This document shows, piece by piece, positions 16,816 to 26,333 of a stretch of 64,000 nt of DNA. The translations under genes and the position numbers were made by a program. How positions within the stretch are numbered: the stretch's first letter is position 1; every line of letters begins with the position of its first letter. The notes below the pieces were generated by a model, which saw nothing but the letters and a program-made list of their open reading frames with translations, made no database searches and was not told the DNA's origin. Source of the stretch: an uncultured Clostridia bacterium (GTDB lineage: Bacteria; Bacillota; Clostridia; Monoglobales; Monoglobaceae); contig CANQBQ010000004.1 of assembly GCA_947589045.1 (NCBI GenBank), positions 1-64,000 on the forward strand, given 5' to 3'.

Positions 16816-17325
16816 ATGGATAACGGAAAATCACCGCGCATATATACGGGCACGGGCGACGGCGGCAGGTCAGACACCCTCGCTCAAAAGAATATTTCAA
16901 AGGCAAGTCCGATTTTTGAAGTCCTCGGCTCGCTTGACGAGTGCTCGGCGTTCTTGGGGCTTGCGCGGAGCAGTCTTGACGACGAGAGGCTGTGCGCCGA
17001 TATTTTGACTATACAAAAGCGTTTGATAGAGGTATGCGGAGAGCTTGCGGGCGGCGAATGTGCGGTCTGCGAAGGCGATGTGCGCCGCATTGAGGAAGCG
17101 ATTGACGGCTACTGTGCGCTGTCGGGCGGGTTTTGCGGCTTTTCGGTTTCGGGAGCGACGCGGGGCGAAGCGGCGATAAACCTCGCGAGGACAAGTGTGC
17201 GCAGAGCCGAACGCGCGGCGGCGGCGATAGAGGTAACGCCCGAAATGAGAAAGTATATAAATCGGCTGTCCGACTTACTTTATGTGATGGCTGAGTATGC
17301 GGCACATGTGCCGAAAACCCGATAA
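16816..17325 (+). CDS. PduO-type cob(I)alamin adenosyltransferase
   Basis: About 169 aa. It would transfer adenosyl from ATP to cob(I)alamin to make coenzyme B12. Family signatures: an N-terminal ATP-binding block IYTGTGDGGRSDT, GSLDECSAFLGLA, then ARTSVRRAERAA and YINRLSDLLYVMAEYA. The ATG at 16816 is preceded by AGAGAGG; an upstream in-frame start at 16792 overlaps the end of addB less plausibly. No other cobalamin gene or B12 riboswitch is nearby. Confidence 0.92.
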   Translation: MDNGKSPRIYTGTGDGGRSDTLAQKNISKASPIFEVLGSLDECSAFLGLARSSLDDERLCADILTIQKRLIEVCGELAGGECAVCEGDVRRIEEAIDGYCALSGGFCGFSVSGATRGEAAINLARTSVRRAERAAAAIEVTPEMRKYINRLSDLLYVMAEYAAHVPKTR

Positions 17326-17345
17326 ATATGAGGAGGACTGTTTTT

Positions 17346-20300
17346 ATGAAAAAGATTATCATAACTATTTTGATGCTTTTGGTTGCGTCGGCGGTCGGCT
17401 TGGCTGTGTTTGCGGACGGCTCCACCCTCGCGTTCCCCGGAGCCGAGGGCGGCGGAAAGTACGCAACCGGCGCACGCGGTGCGTCGGGGCAAGGCGTGGA
17501 GGTATACCACGTCAATTCTCTTGCGGACTCCGGCGCGGGGTCGTTCCGCGAGGCGGTATCAAAGAGCGGCAGAGTTATAGTCTTTGACGTGAGCGGATAC
17601 ATCAGGCTCAGGAGCGATATTTCGATAAACAGAAGCAATATTACAATCCTCGGTCAGACCGCGCCCGGCGACGGCGTTACGATAACCGGCGGATCGGTTA
17701 TGCTGGGCGACGGCGTGGAAAATGTTATAGTGCGCTATCTCAAGGTGCGCCCGACCGACAACAACGGCGGCGAGCCTGACGGTATGGGCGGACGTTTTAA
17801 CAAAAACGTCATATTCGACCACTGCAGTACGTCGTGGTGCGTTGACGAGCTTCTGACCTTGTATGCGGGACCCGTGAGCCTCGGCACTCCGGGCAGTAAT
17901 CTTACCATACAAAACACCATCGGCTCCGAAAGCCTCAGAATGAGCAACCACGTCAAGGGAGCACACGGCTACGGCGCGATATGGGGCGGCACAAACGCGA
18001 GCTATCTTTACAACCTTTTGGCTCATCACGACAGCCGCAGTCCGAGGCTTGACCGCGAGCTGCTCGGTACCGACGTTATAAACAACGTAATATACGATTG
18101 GGGTCAGACCAACTCGGCATACGGCGCTGAGCCTTACGACACCTCCGAAACGTCGAAGCGCGGCTCCTATATAAACTGGATAGGCAATTACTACAAGGCG
18201 GGACCCGCCACGGCCGACAAGCTGAAAACGCGCGTGTTTGACGTTACGTCTCCGCTTGCGGCGGGCGATCTCAAAACACAGTTGTATTTTAAAGACAACT
18301 ATATAAACGGCAATCTTGTAACGAATTACAAAAACGAGAACTATGTCAGAAATTATCAAAATGCCGACCTGCTCGACGAGAGAATAGATATGGGCGAGTA
18401 CGCGATTGACGAAATTCCCGCGGAGGAGGCATACGAGTACGTTCTGAATAATGCGGGCGCGACGCTTCCGCGCCGAGACGCGACCGACGCGCGCGTGATA
18501 AACGATGTTAAAAACGGCACCGGACGCATAGTAAACAATGCGGCTGAGGTGGGCGGACATATTCCCATCGAGGAAGAGACGCGCGTCTTTGAAGTGCCGA
18601 GCGATTGGCTGGAGGAAAAAGGACTTTCGGGAAAATCCGAGGGAGACATAATAAGCGAGGGCGAGTTTGCGGGCTATTCGGTCATAGAGGCGTATGTCAA
18701 CGAATGGACCGAGGAAAAGAGCAAGACCCCGCCGACAAATCCGAATATAGTTGTGCAGTCTCCCGCTGTTTCTGCTTCGTCGAACACCATAGAAGATTTG
18801 ACGGTCAACGGCGGCGAATGGACGGTAGTAACCGAGGGCGAAAATGTGGAATACAAAGCGGCGGGTATCGCGGTCGGCGGTAACGAGGTCGTAAAGATGG
18901 AGCTTTATGATGGAAATACAAAGCTTGGTGAGTTCGATGGAAATGTTATTGATACCGAGGTGTCTCTGCCCGCCGGAGAGCATTATCTGACTTGCCGTGC
19001 AATAAACACGCTCGGCGAAAAGGCGCAGAGTACCACGGCGATAGTGTATGTAAAGCCTTCCGCGCCTTCGGGCAGTTATTCGTTTACCGAGATACGCGAC
19101 AGCAGCTACAAGGGCTATGTCGGCAAGGGCGGCGCGTCGATGAATGACGACGGCGTTTACACGATTTGCGGCTCGGGGCGCATAACCACAAAGGCGAATG
19201 ACAGCTGCGGATTTATGTATAAAGAGGTCAGCGGCGACTTTGATATAACCGTTCGCGCCGACAAGATACCCAAGTTTGAAAATCAGCAGGTGAGCGGACT
19301 TATGGTTCGCGCCGGACTTGCCTCAAACGACATTATGGCTATGATAGGCGACGGCTGGTGGAAGTACGGCGAGAATATGCGTATATACAGCCGCGCGAAA
19401 AAAGGCGCGACCGCGACAGAAACCTTCTTTAAGGATAAAAACGGCAAAAACTGCGACAACGAAACCGACGAGACTTCTTATTCAATGCCCAAATATATGA
19501 GAATACAGCGAAGCGGCAACAGCTTGACTTTCAGCGTTTCAAATATGGGTATAGACTGGACCGACAACGACCGCCAGCCCGTGACGATCGAGTATGACAA
19601 TTTGCCCGAGGTGATGTATGTCGGACTTGCGACCGACTCTGCAAGCGGCGTTTCGGTGAAAGAGGGCTTCTCTATGGCTAAGTTCAGCCGCCTTACGCTG
19701 AACGGCGAGAGCGACGTTACTGTTGAGGAGGGCAAGGTGCCGTTTACCGACGAGGACTTTGACAACACCGAATGGTATAATGCGATAGGCGAGGTGAGCG
19801 ACCTGCAGACTGCGCCGCGCGGCGGAAATTCGAGCGTCGCTCTGCTGTTCTGGGGCGAGGCTTACCGCAGCTTCAAGCCGCAGGACGAGGGAGTTATAAC
19901 GGCGACCGCCGATTTTTATACGTCGAGCAATTCGAGAGCGGATGTAAATCAGAAGGCGGGCGCGAGATTTATGCTAAGCGGAGCCGACAAGGACGGCAAC
20001 ACCGTAAAAATAAAGAGCATTTACGCACAGCACGACCTGGGCTTTTTCATCGACTATGACGAGGTTGAGCCGCGCCCGACAGCGAAGCCGTACTCCGACA
20101 GCAAATTTGAGCTTGAAAAGTGGTACAAGGTCGAGATGACCTTAAACTACGACACGGGCAAAGGAACTTACTCGTTCAAGCCGTATGAGAAGTACGACTC
20201 CTCAATCGGAGTTTATGAGACGGGTGAGCCGATATTTGAGTACGAATTTGATTTTGATACGAGTATTCCGCTTACACAGCTTCACTTTGAGCGCCGAGGC

Positions 20301-20591
20301 GGCTACGAGATGTATCTCGACAACGTCGGCGTAAGCGTTTACAAAAGACCGATTTGGTTTTTGGAAGGCGGCAAGCCGACCGTTGACAGAGCAAAAACCG
20401 ACGCATCTGTTATTATCGCGTACTATGATGAAAGCGGCACGCTGACAGACGCTCAGTATGCTATGGTTGCGGCGGGCGAAACAAAAAGCGTGGAGCTGAA
20501 TGTGCCGCTCGGAGCGTACAGCGCGAAAGCGTTTTTGTGGGATAAGAATATGGAGCCGCTCGGACTTCCGCTGGAGCCTGAGATAAAGTAG
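17346..20591 (+). CDS. Secreted multidomain pectate lyase (PL1)
   Basis: 1081 aa. A signal peptide (KKIIITILMLLVASAVGLAV) is followed by a PL1-type beta-helix lyase, about 30-420, opening with AFPGAEGGGKYATG and including GQTAPGDGVTITGG and FDHCSTSW. It cleaves polygalacturonate by beta-elimination. After it come an Ig-like domain (about 480-580) and two beta-sandwich, probably carbohydrate-binding regions (about 585-800 and 810-1020). There is no SLH, dockerin or sortase motif, so it is probably released. The ATG at 17346 follows GAGGAGGA. It lies upstream of GH43 and GH28 genes, consistent with pectin use. Confidence 0.9.
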   Translation: MKKIIITILMLLVASAVGLAVFADGSTLAFPGAEGGGKYATGARGASGQGVEVYHVNSLADSGAGSFREAVSKSGRVIVFDVSGYIRLRSDISINRSNITILGQTAPGDGVTITGGSVMLGDGVENVIVRYLKVRPTDNNGGEPDGMGGRFNKNVIFDHCSTSWCVDELLTLYAGPVSLGTPGSNLTIQNTIGSESLRMSNHVKGAHGYGAIWGGTNASYLYNLLAHHDSRSPRLDRELLGTDVINNVIYDWGQTNSAYGAEPYDTSETSKRGSYINWIGNYYKAGPATADKLKTRVFDVTSPLAAGDLKTQLYFKDNYINGNLVTNYKNENYVRNYQNADLLDERIDMGEYAIDEIPAEEAYEYVLNNAGATLPRRDATDARVINDVKNGTGRIVNNAAEVGGHIPIEEETRVFEVPSDWLEEKGLSGKSEGDIISEGEFAGYSVIEAYVNEWTEEKSKTPPTNPNIVVQSPAVSASSNTIEDLTVNGGEWTVVTEGENVEYKAAGIAVGGNEVVKMELYDGNTKLGEFDGNVIDTEVSLPAGEHYLTCRAINTLGEKAQSTTAIVYVKPSAPSGSYSFTEIRDSSYKGYVGKGGASMNDDGVYTICGSGRITTKANDSCGFMYKEVSGDFDITVRADKIPKFENQQVSGLMVRAGLASNDIMAMIGDGWWKYGENMRIYSRAKKGATATETFFKDKNGKNCDNETDETSYSMPKYMRIQRSGNSLTFSVSNMGIDWTDNDRQPVTIEYDNLPEVMYVGLATDSASGVSVKEGFSMAKFSRLTLNGESDVTVEEGKVPFTDEDFDNTEWYNAIGEVSDLQTAPRGGNSSVALLFWGEAYRSFKPQDEGVITATADFYTSSNSRADVNQKAGARFMLSGADKDGNTVKIKSIYAQHDLGFFIDYDEVEPRPTAKPYSDSKFELEKWYKVEMTLNYDTGKGTYSFKPYEKYDSSIGVYETGEPIFEYEFDFDTSIPLTQLHFERRGGYEMYLDNVGVSVYKRPIWFLEGGKPTVDRAKTDASVIIAYYDESGTLTDAQYAMVAAGETKSVELNVPLGAYSAKAFLWDKNMEPLGLPLEPEIK

Positions 20592-20624
20592 TTTGGCAGA
20601 AAGCAGTAAAAAGGAGAAGAACAA

Positions 20625-21023
20625 ATGAAAAAAAGAAATATCATAATTATTTGTGCAATCGCGGCTGCCGCGGCGGTCGTGATAGCTGTTTCGGCGATAG
20701 TTTACCATATATTAAATCCGGGCGGAATTGAGGCAGAGCCGGTCGAGGAGTGGCCCCAAAACAAATACACGCAGGAGATAACTCCGCCGTCTTACGGCAC
20801 GCCCGATTATGTGCTTGAAAATAAGAAGAACAAAAGCTACGCGATATTTTTTAAGGACATAACGCCCGAGCAGAGCGAAGAGTATATCGAGCAGTTAAAG
20901 GCGGACGGCTTTGAGGAGACGAATGACGTGGGCGACGTGATAGGCAGAGCGTTCAAAAAGGGCGACGTTTTGCTCAGCGTCAGCGTTTCAAAGGACGTTA
21001 TGGCGATATATATAATGAAATAG
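20625..21023 (+). CDS. Membrane-anchored DUF6591-like small protein
   Basis: 132 aa. An N-terminal basic segment and one hydrophobic helix (about 5-28) anchor or export it. The extracytoplasmic part has WPQNKYTQEITPP and KDITPEQSEEYIEQLKADGF, similar to DUF6591-type proteins of clostridia. AAGGAG precedes the ATG. It lies 33 bp after the pectate lyase gene and may be co-transcribed. Function unknown. Confidence 0.6.
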   Translation: MKKRNIIIICAIAAAAAVVIAVSAIVYHILNPGGIEAEPVEEWPQNKYTQEITPPSYGTPDYVLENKKNKSYAIFFKDITPEQSEEYIEQLKADGFEETNDVGDVIGRAFKKGDVLLSVSVSKDVMAIYIMK

Positions 21024-21117
21024 CGGGGGTTATAATATTATAATATTTGCGAAAATATAGGAATACGGTCAATATCCGATATATTTTGCCAAATAATCCG
21101 TTATTTGTCAAAAAAAC

Positions 21118-21146
21118 TTGACATTGAGCCTATCGGGTGATATAAT
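21118..21146 (+). promoter_or_regulatory. Perfect consensus sigma-A promoter
   Basis: TTGACA, 17 bp, TATAAT, 34 bp before the next start codon. Strong constitutive expression of the DUF5684 gene is expected. Confidence 0.85.
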
Positions 21147-21179
21147 CAGAACATAAAATTTTATATAGGAGGCAGTTGT

Positions 21180-21581
21180 ATGTTAGCTACGATTGTTGTT
21201 GGTGTTATAATGTGGATAATCTCCATAATTGCATGTTGGGGATTGTTTACCAAGGCCGGCGAGCCCGGCTGGAAAGCTATCATTCCCATCTATTCTACAT
21301 ATGTGATGTTTAAGCTTTCCTGGAAGGTAAGTATGTTTTGGGTTTGGTTTGTTTTGCTGTTTGCATCCGGATTTTTGTCGGGTTTCGACAATCTGGTTGC
21401 AGCAATAATTTCGGTTGTTTTGTCAATAGCCGCAGCTATTCTTGGCATTGTGTTCTACGTTAAGCTGGCAAAGGCATACGGAAAAGGCGGCGGATTTGCT
21501 GTCGGTCTGCTTTTCCTCAATCCCATTTTCCTCTTGATATTGGGACTCGGCAAGTCAGAGTATGTAGGCGTACAGGAATAA
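21180..21581 (+). CDS. DUF5684-type integral membrane protein
   Basis: 133 aa with four predicted transmembrane helices. Conserved signatures of the family are visible: KAGEPGWKAIIPIYSTY after the first helix, KLAKAYGKGGGFAVG, and a closing ILGLGKSEYVG. Function is unknown; some relatives are fused to signal-peptidase or sortase-like domains. A consensus promoter and its own terminator show that it is an independent, probably highly expressed transcription unit. Confidence 0.8.
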   Translation: MLATIVVGVIMWIISIIACWGLFTKAGEPGWKAIIPIYSTYVMFKLSWKVSMFWVWFVLLFASGFLSGFDNLVAAIISVVLSIAAAILGIVFYVKLAKAYGKGGGFAVGLLFLNPIFLLILGLGKSEYVGVQE

Positions 21582-21596
21582 TTTTGTATAAAAAGA

Positions 21597-21631
21597 CGAC
21601 TCCGTTTATATACGGAGTCGCTTTTGCTTTT
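21597..21631 (+). terminator. Rho-independent terminator
   Basis: CGACTCCGT pairs with ACGGAGTCG across a 6-base loop, followed by CTTTTGCTTTT. Confidence 0.85.
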
Positions 21632-21673
21632 ACGGTATTTTTTGGTTTAATTTTACTTTAGGAGGATGACAAA

Positions 21674-24175
21674 GTGAAAAAATCAGGTTTTATAGCTGTT
21701 CTTGTCGTTTTGAGCTTGCTGTTTACGCTTATTCCCGTGTCCGCATCTGCGGAAAGCGCGCCGTCGGAATGGGCGGCGGAAGCCGTGGCGGAGGCGATTG
21801 AAACGGGAATTTCGTGCGCGGACGCCGACTTTACCGCGCCGCTTTTGAGAGGGGATTTTGCCGAATATGCGTGCGAGCTTTTGGACAAAATGGACCTCAT
21901 AACACTGCAAACGCCGACAGAGGTATTTTCAAATCCGTTTCGCGATACAAATTCGCAGTATGTTTTCACCCTCTTTTCGGAGGGCATAATCAAGGGCGAA
22001 AGCGATGTTGAGTTTTGCCCCGACGACAATATAACAAGAGCGGAGGCGGCGACCATACTCGGCAGAATGGTGCGCTTTGCCGATATAAAGGAAACAGATA
22101 CTCAAATTACATACAGCGATGTTGACGACAATGCGTATTACAGCGCCCCGCTTAAAGCGGTGACCAATGCGGGCATTATCAGGGGCAAGGAGGACGGAAC
22201 ATTTGACCCCAACTCTCCGATTTCGGCGGAGGAGCTTATTACCGCCCTTATGCGAATTAAAAACGCCGAGCGCGATGACGGCGCAAGCTATGCGAACATA
22301 TGCGATACGATGAAAAATCTCACGTCATACAAGCGCGGCGCGGGTACGGGTTACGACAAAACGGCTGCCGATATGCTGAAGTCAAAGCTTGAAAGCTACG
22401 GATACGAAGTCTCGGCAGTTCCGTTTGAATTTACCGATAGTGATTTTAACAAACAGCTTTCGTCCGAAAACATTGTCGCGGTGAAAAAGGCTAACGTAAG
22501 CAATCCGGATATACTCTATATATCGGCGCATTACGACTCGGTCTTTACGACAATGGGCGCAAACGACAACGCGACGGGCGCGTCCGCACTCTTGGAGATA
22601 GCAAGACTTCTCAGCGGCGTGTCCTCGGACAGGGAGCTGCGAATTGTTTTCTTCGGCGGCGAAGAAAATCTTATGCAGGGCTCTACCGCGTACTGCCAGA
22701 GCCTTTCGGAGGATGAACTGTCGAGGAGCGTCGGCGCAATCAACATTGATATGGTCGGCGGCATAGACTGCGGAGAAACAGTATTCAACACGATAAACGG
22801 TGTGGAAACCGCGCTCTCAAAGGCAATCAACGAAACAAATCATAAAAATTACCGAATGAAAACAGAGGGTATGAGCGACCACTCCGCGTTCAGCCGCGTC
22901 GGAATACCCGCGACGGGTATAAGCCAGAATATGTGTCCCGTGGGCTACCATACAATTCTTGACCGTATGGAAAATGTGGACGTTTCGGTTGTGCAGGAGG
23001 TATGCCAAAACGTATATAATACGGTTTTGGAGGTGCTGACCGCGCCTGAGGCGCAGTACAGCGCGCTTGCAAAGGAGTCTGCGGATTACGGCAAAATCCA
23101 CTCTGTAACGCGCGATATGCCGGTATTCTTCGGTATGAAGCTCCCGTTTGTGGAGTCGCTTTTGGGAATTAGCTACGACGAAATAGCGCCGCCCGTTTTG
23201 CTTGACGACGGAAGCGAGCTCCACGAATCGACGTATATTTACAATTCGCTTGTTTGGTTTGAAAACGGCGTGCCGTTTAAGACGCTGTTCAGGTATGATA
23301 CATACGACAGTCTTATAGATGTGAATATAAAAATGCAGGATGCCAGATATTCGCAGGATGAGGCGATAAAGATGATTTCGGCGGTTTACGGTGAACCCGT
23401 GCAGGATTACGGCGTGTACACCTGGGAATACCGCGACGCTCTTAAGTGCATAGTGCTTGCGCCTCTTGAGGACGGCGGATATGATGTGTTTATCGACTGC
23501 GACAGAACGCAGGCGCCGAGCAAGATAGTTCCCGTTACGGACGGCAAGCCCGACGGAACGCTTACGAAAAGAGAGCAGGCAATATGGGAAGCGGTAAAAT
23601 CGGTAATCCCTCCGGAGTATCTCAACCATATGAGCTCTATCGGATTTATCAACGACGGTTTGAAAGGCGTTACGGCGACGACCTCTATGACGGACGTCGA
23701 CGGAAAATTTGACGCGAGCAAATATGCCTTGAGCGTTGATATTTATGATTACACCGACGAGGACGGAAATTACACCGAATATAACTCTCTCATTCATACG
23801 ATAGTACACGAGTTCGGACACGCGGTAGAGTACAACAACTGGAACGGAACGCAAATTGAAGGGGACGAATACGGACAGCAAAAGCTGGAAAGTGCGACGG
23901 ATTTGAGCCTGTTGAAGCAGTTCTATGACAAATTCTGCAAGTTGGACAAAGACGATATTTTCATAACGCCGCTTCAGTACACAGACAGGTTTGTTTCAAA
24001 ATATGCCGCAAGTAAAGTCTCAGAGGATTTCCCCGAGGTATTCGCGGCGTTTGTATTGTCGGACAGGTCGTATAATACTTCAAACGCCGACGAACAAATT
24101 AACTGGATGTACACCGTCCCGACCCTTGTGGAAATGAGAGACGCCATACGTTCTCATATGGGACTTGAAGAATAA
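21674..24175 (+). CDS. SLH-anchored M28 aminopeptidase with a second HExxH metallopeptidase domain
   Basis: 833 aa. A signal peptide (about 1-26) is followed by two or three SLH repeats (to about 195; TRAEAATILGRM, then NAGIIRGKEDGTFDP) that bind cell-wall polymers. An M28 peptidase follows (about 205-455), with zinc-site residues in AHYDSV (about 285), NDNATG, GGEEN, NIDMVGG and GYHT. A third region ends in a separate zincin motif HTIVHEFGHAVEY (about 709-721). Two unrelated metallopeptidase sites on one surface protein is unusual. It probably digests peptides at the cell surface. Confidence 0.88.
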   Translation: MKKSGFIAVLVVLSLLFTLIPVSASAESAPSEWAAEAVAEAIETGISCADADFTAPLLRGDFAEYACELLDKMDLITLQTPTEVFSNPFRDTNSQYVFTLFSEGIIKGESDVEFCPDDNITRAEAATILGRMVRFADIKETDTQITYSDVDDNAYYSAPLKAVTNAGIIRGKEDGTFDPNSPISAEELITALMRIKNAERDDGASYANICDTMKNLTSYKRGAGTGYDKTAADMLKSKLESYGYEVSAVPFEFTDSDFNKQLSSENIVAVKKANVSNPDILYISAHYDSVFTTMGANDNATGASALLEIARLLSGVSSDRELRIVFFGGEENLMQGSTAYCQSLSEDELSRSVGAINIDMVGGIDCGETVFNTINGVETALSKAINETNHKNYRMKTEGMSDHSAFSRVGIPATGISQNMCPVGYHTILDRMENVDVSVVQEVCQNVYNTVLEVLTAPEAQYSALAKESADYGKIHSVTRDMPVFFGMKLPFVESLLGISYDEIAPPVLLDDGSELHESTYIYNSLVWFENGVPFKTLFRYDTYDSLIDVNIKMQDARYSQDEAIKMISAVYGEPVQDYGVYTWEYRDALKCIVLAPLEDGGYDVFIDCDRTQAPSKIVPVTDGKPDGTLTKREQAIWEAVKSVIPPEYLNHMSSIGFINDGLKGVTATTSMTDVDGKFDASKYALSVDIYDYTDEDGNYTEYNSLIHTIVHEFGHAVEYNNWNGTQIEGDEYGQQKLESATDLSLLKQFYDKFCKLDKDDIFITPLQYTDRFVSKYAASKVSEDFPEVFAAFVLSDRSYNTSNADEQINWMYTVPTLVEMRDAIRSHMGLEE

Positions 24176-24261
24176 TGATGAATTTTCCGCGCTCTGCGCG
24201 GGACGGGAAATTTGTTTTTAAATGTTTTTAACGCTTTACTAAGCGATTGCATTTTTCCAAT

Positions 24262-24285
24262 GTAGGGGCGCACCGTGTGCGCCCG
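24262..24285 (+). repeat. Intergenic repeat, GTAGGGGCG palindrome (copy 2, short)
   Basis: GTAGGGGCGCACC followed by GTGTGCGCCCG, an almost perfect palindrome related to the unit at 10810 but without the second hairpin. Confidence 0.65.
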
Positions 24286-24313
24286 TTTTGCCCGCGTGAA
24301 ACGCGGACGGGAT

Positions 24314-24415
24314 ATACTTTTCTTGCTATCAAGAAAAGTATCAAAAGAACTATTCAAGGGAACACCCCTTGAAAAACCCCGTTTTAATCGGTAAAAATCC
24401 AATGATTTTTACCGA
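24314..24415. repeat. Three consecutive perfect hairpins
   Basis: ATACTTTTCTTG/CAAGAAAAGTAT, TTCAAGGG/CCCTTGAA and TCGGTAAAAATC/GATTTTTACCGA follow one another in 102 bp. No reading frame covers them. The whole 24176-24597 gap contains only hairpins and repeats. Confidence 0.6.
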
Positions 24416-24426
24416 ACTAAATCGGA

Positions 24427-24475
24427 ATAAAAAACGCGGCAAAGCCGCGAACGGGCGAACACGGTTCGCCCCTAC
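24427..24475 (-). repeat. Intergenic repeat, GTAGGGGCG family (inverted copy of 10810)
   Basis: On the minus strand GTAGGGGCGAACC...GTTCGCCCG is followed by CGCGGCTTTGCCGCG and a T-run, nearly identical to 10810-10860. Confidence 0.7.
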
Positions 24476-24521
24476 GAACTTAAAAAATTACGGCTTTGCG
24501 TAAATATGTCCGCAAAATTAA

Positions 24522-24557
24522 AACCGACAAAAATCCATAGATTTTTGTCGGTTTTTT
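24522..24557 (-). terminator. Bidirectional terminator hairpin
   Basis: AACCGACAAAAAT pairs with ATTTTTGTCGGTT, with T-runs on both strands. It lies 40 bp beyond the stop of the GH43 gene and matches the hairpin at 10641-10666. Confidence 0.7.
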
Positions 24558-24597
24558 TGTGTTTAAATTTAACTCGGGTTACAGCAATTATTTTTCT

Positions 24598-26187
24598 TTA
24601 TTCTACCGTGAACTCTCCGAAGTCTGCGAACGAGTCGCCGGCGCAGAAAAGCGCGAGCTTTGCACCGACCCATTTACCCTCGCGGGCATAGAATATATCG
24701 CCGAGCTGGGTAAAGCTTCTGCCGTCAGTGCTGTACAACATTCTGCACGGAGCGGTTTTGCCGTTGGGCTGACCCATTACCTCGGCTCTGAGATATATCG
24801 TCGTTGTTCCCGCGTCCGCCGAGGCGACTTCATATTCAAAGGTATCTCCGTCCTCCGCCTCGGTTATTCCCGCATCGCTTACCTCAAGGGGAGAATACTG
24901 CTTCACAACGCCGCGCATATGAGATATTCTGCCCTTTCCGTTGATTGCTATATAGTTATAAGTGAGTCCTTCTATCGCTATTCCCGCGTAGGTGTTTTCG
25001 TCGCCGTCGGGAAGCTCCACCTTGACGGTCGCGCTAAGCTGAGGCGCGTGCCAAAGCTGAGTGAGTACATTGGGCATATTCCAAAGATGTCCCTCCATAC
25101 CCTCCTTAACTCCCTGACCGTAAAGTCTGAGACTGCCGGGGTTCGCGGTGAGCGAGTACCAGCTCTCCTGCGGGTTCGCCTGCCACTGCCACTGGAGGTC
25201 AAGCTCCTCTTTATCGAAGTTATCGCCCGCGGGTACCGTGGTTATAGGATATGTGCCGCCCACGTCAGGCTTTTTATACTCCATAACCGGCTGTCCGCAA
25301 TAGCCGTCGTCCACACGCTCGCCCATAACAGGCCAGCCGTCCATCCATTGAACGGGCTGAAGGTGGATAATTCGTCCATATGCCTCAAGGTCCTGGAAGT
25401 GGAGAAACCAGTTCTCGCCGTTTTCAAGCTCTACAAGCGCGCCCTGGTGAGGTCCGTTTATCTCTGTAAGACCCATACGAAGAACTATTCTGTCCTCATA
25501 GGGTCCGTATATATTCTTGGAGCGCAGAGCCACCTGCCAGCCGATAGGAACGCCGCCTGCGGGAGCGAGTATGTAATAATATTCGCCGCGCTTATACATT
25601 TTCGGACCTTCCAGTGTGGTATGGCTTACCTCGCCGTTAAATACAATGGTGTCCTCCGAAATAATCTCTTTGCCGTCGGGAGTCATCTCGCATATTGCAA
25701 GTCTGCTCTTAAATCCGCCCGTGCGGCTGCCCGCATAGGCGTGTACTATATATGCCTTGCCGTCATCGTCCCAGAACGGGCAGGTGTCTATCGTACCCTT
25801 TGCCGATTTAATGAGGGTCAACTCGTCCCACTCACCGTACGGGTCGTCGGTTGAGGTCATATAATATCCGTAGTCGGGGTCGCCGTAGTATATATAATAT
25901 CTGCCGTCGTGAAAACGCATTGACGGAGCCCAAACGCCGCAGCCGTGCTGAGGTGTGTCATACACTTCGGGCAGTCGGCGCGCCGCGTAATTTATAAGCT
26001 CCCAGTTTACCAAATCCTTGGAGTGAAGGATAGGCAGTCCGGGTACGAACGTGAAGCTCGACGCCGTCATAAAGAAGTCGTCACCCACACGAATAACGTC
26101 GGGATCCGAGTAATCGGTGTAAAGAATAGGATTTCTGTAGTTTCCGTTTCCCAGGTCGGCAATCCAGTTGCCGTGTGATAATGGCAT
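24598..26187 (-). CDS. GH43 family glycosidase (GH43_12-like, beta-xylosidase/arabinofuranosidase)
   Basis: 529 aa, no signal peptide, so it acts on imported oligosaccharides. The five-bladed propeller opens with NPILYTDYSDPDVIRVGDDF, which carries the catalytic-base Asp. DTCPFWDDDGKAYIVHAY and TTLEGPKMYKRGEYYYI, with the likely acid Glu, are further conserved blocks. About 330-529 is the C-terminal jelly-roll usual in beta-xylosidase-type GH43 enzymes. GGAGG lies 9 nt before the ATG. It is divergent from the GH28 gene; together they suggest trimming of pectin and xylan side chains. Confidence 0.9.
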   Translation of the reverse strand: MPLSHGNWIADLGNGNYRNPILYTDYSDPDVIRVGDDFFMTASSFTFVPGLPILHSKDLVNWELINYAARRLPEVYDTPQHGCGVWAPSMRFHDGRYYIYYGDPDYGYYMTSTDDPYGEWDELTLIKSAKGTIDTCPFWDDDGKAYIVHAYAGSRTGGFKSRLAICEMTPDGKEIISEDTIVFNGEVSHTTLEGPKMYKRGEYYYILAPAGGVPIGWQVALRSKNIYGPYEDRIVLRMGLTEINGPHQGALVELENGENWFLHFQDLEAYGRIIHLQPVQWMDGWPVMGERVDDGYCGQPVMEYKKPDVGGTYPITTVPAGDNFDKEELDLQWQWQANPQESWYSLTANPGSLRLYGQGVKEGMEGHLWNMPNVLTQLWHAPQLSATVKVELPDGDENTYAGIAIEGLTYNYIAINGKGRISHMRGVVKQYSPLEVSDAGITEAEDGDTFEYEVASADAGTTTIYLRAEVMGQPNGKTAPCRMLYSTDGRSFTQLGDIFYAREGKWVGAKLALFCAGDSFADFGEFTVE

Positions 26188-26255
26188 AATAAAAAACCTC
26201 CAATTCCAAATACTAGGACATTATACAAAAATTTTTCTCAAACGTCAATAAGTAA

Positions 26256-26284
26256 TTGAATTTTTATCAATATTATGGTAATAT
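26256..26284 (+). promoter_or_regulatory. Sigma-A promoter of the GH28 gene
   Basis: TTGAAT, 17 bp, TAATAT, about 50 bp before the ATG at 26334. Confidence 0.65.
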
Positions 26285-26333
26285 GTACTTGGTTTTGATT
26301 ATAAAATTGTTTAAATTTAAGGAGAGAGCAATT

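Noticed and set aside
17559-18983. A 474-codon frame opposite the pectate lyase gene
   Set aside because: Shadow of the lyase reading frame with no conserved motif or start signal.
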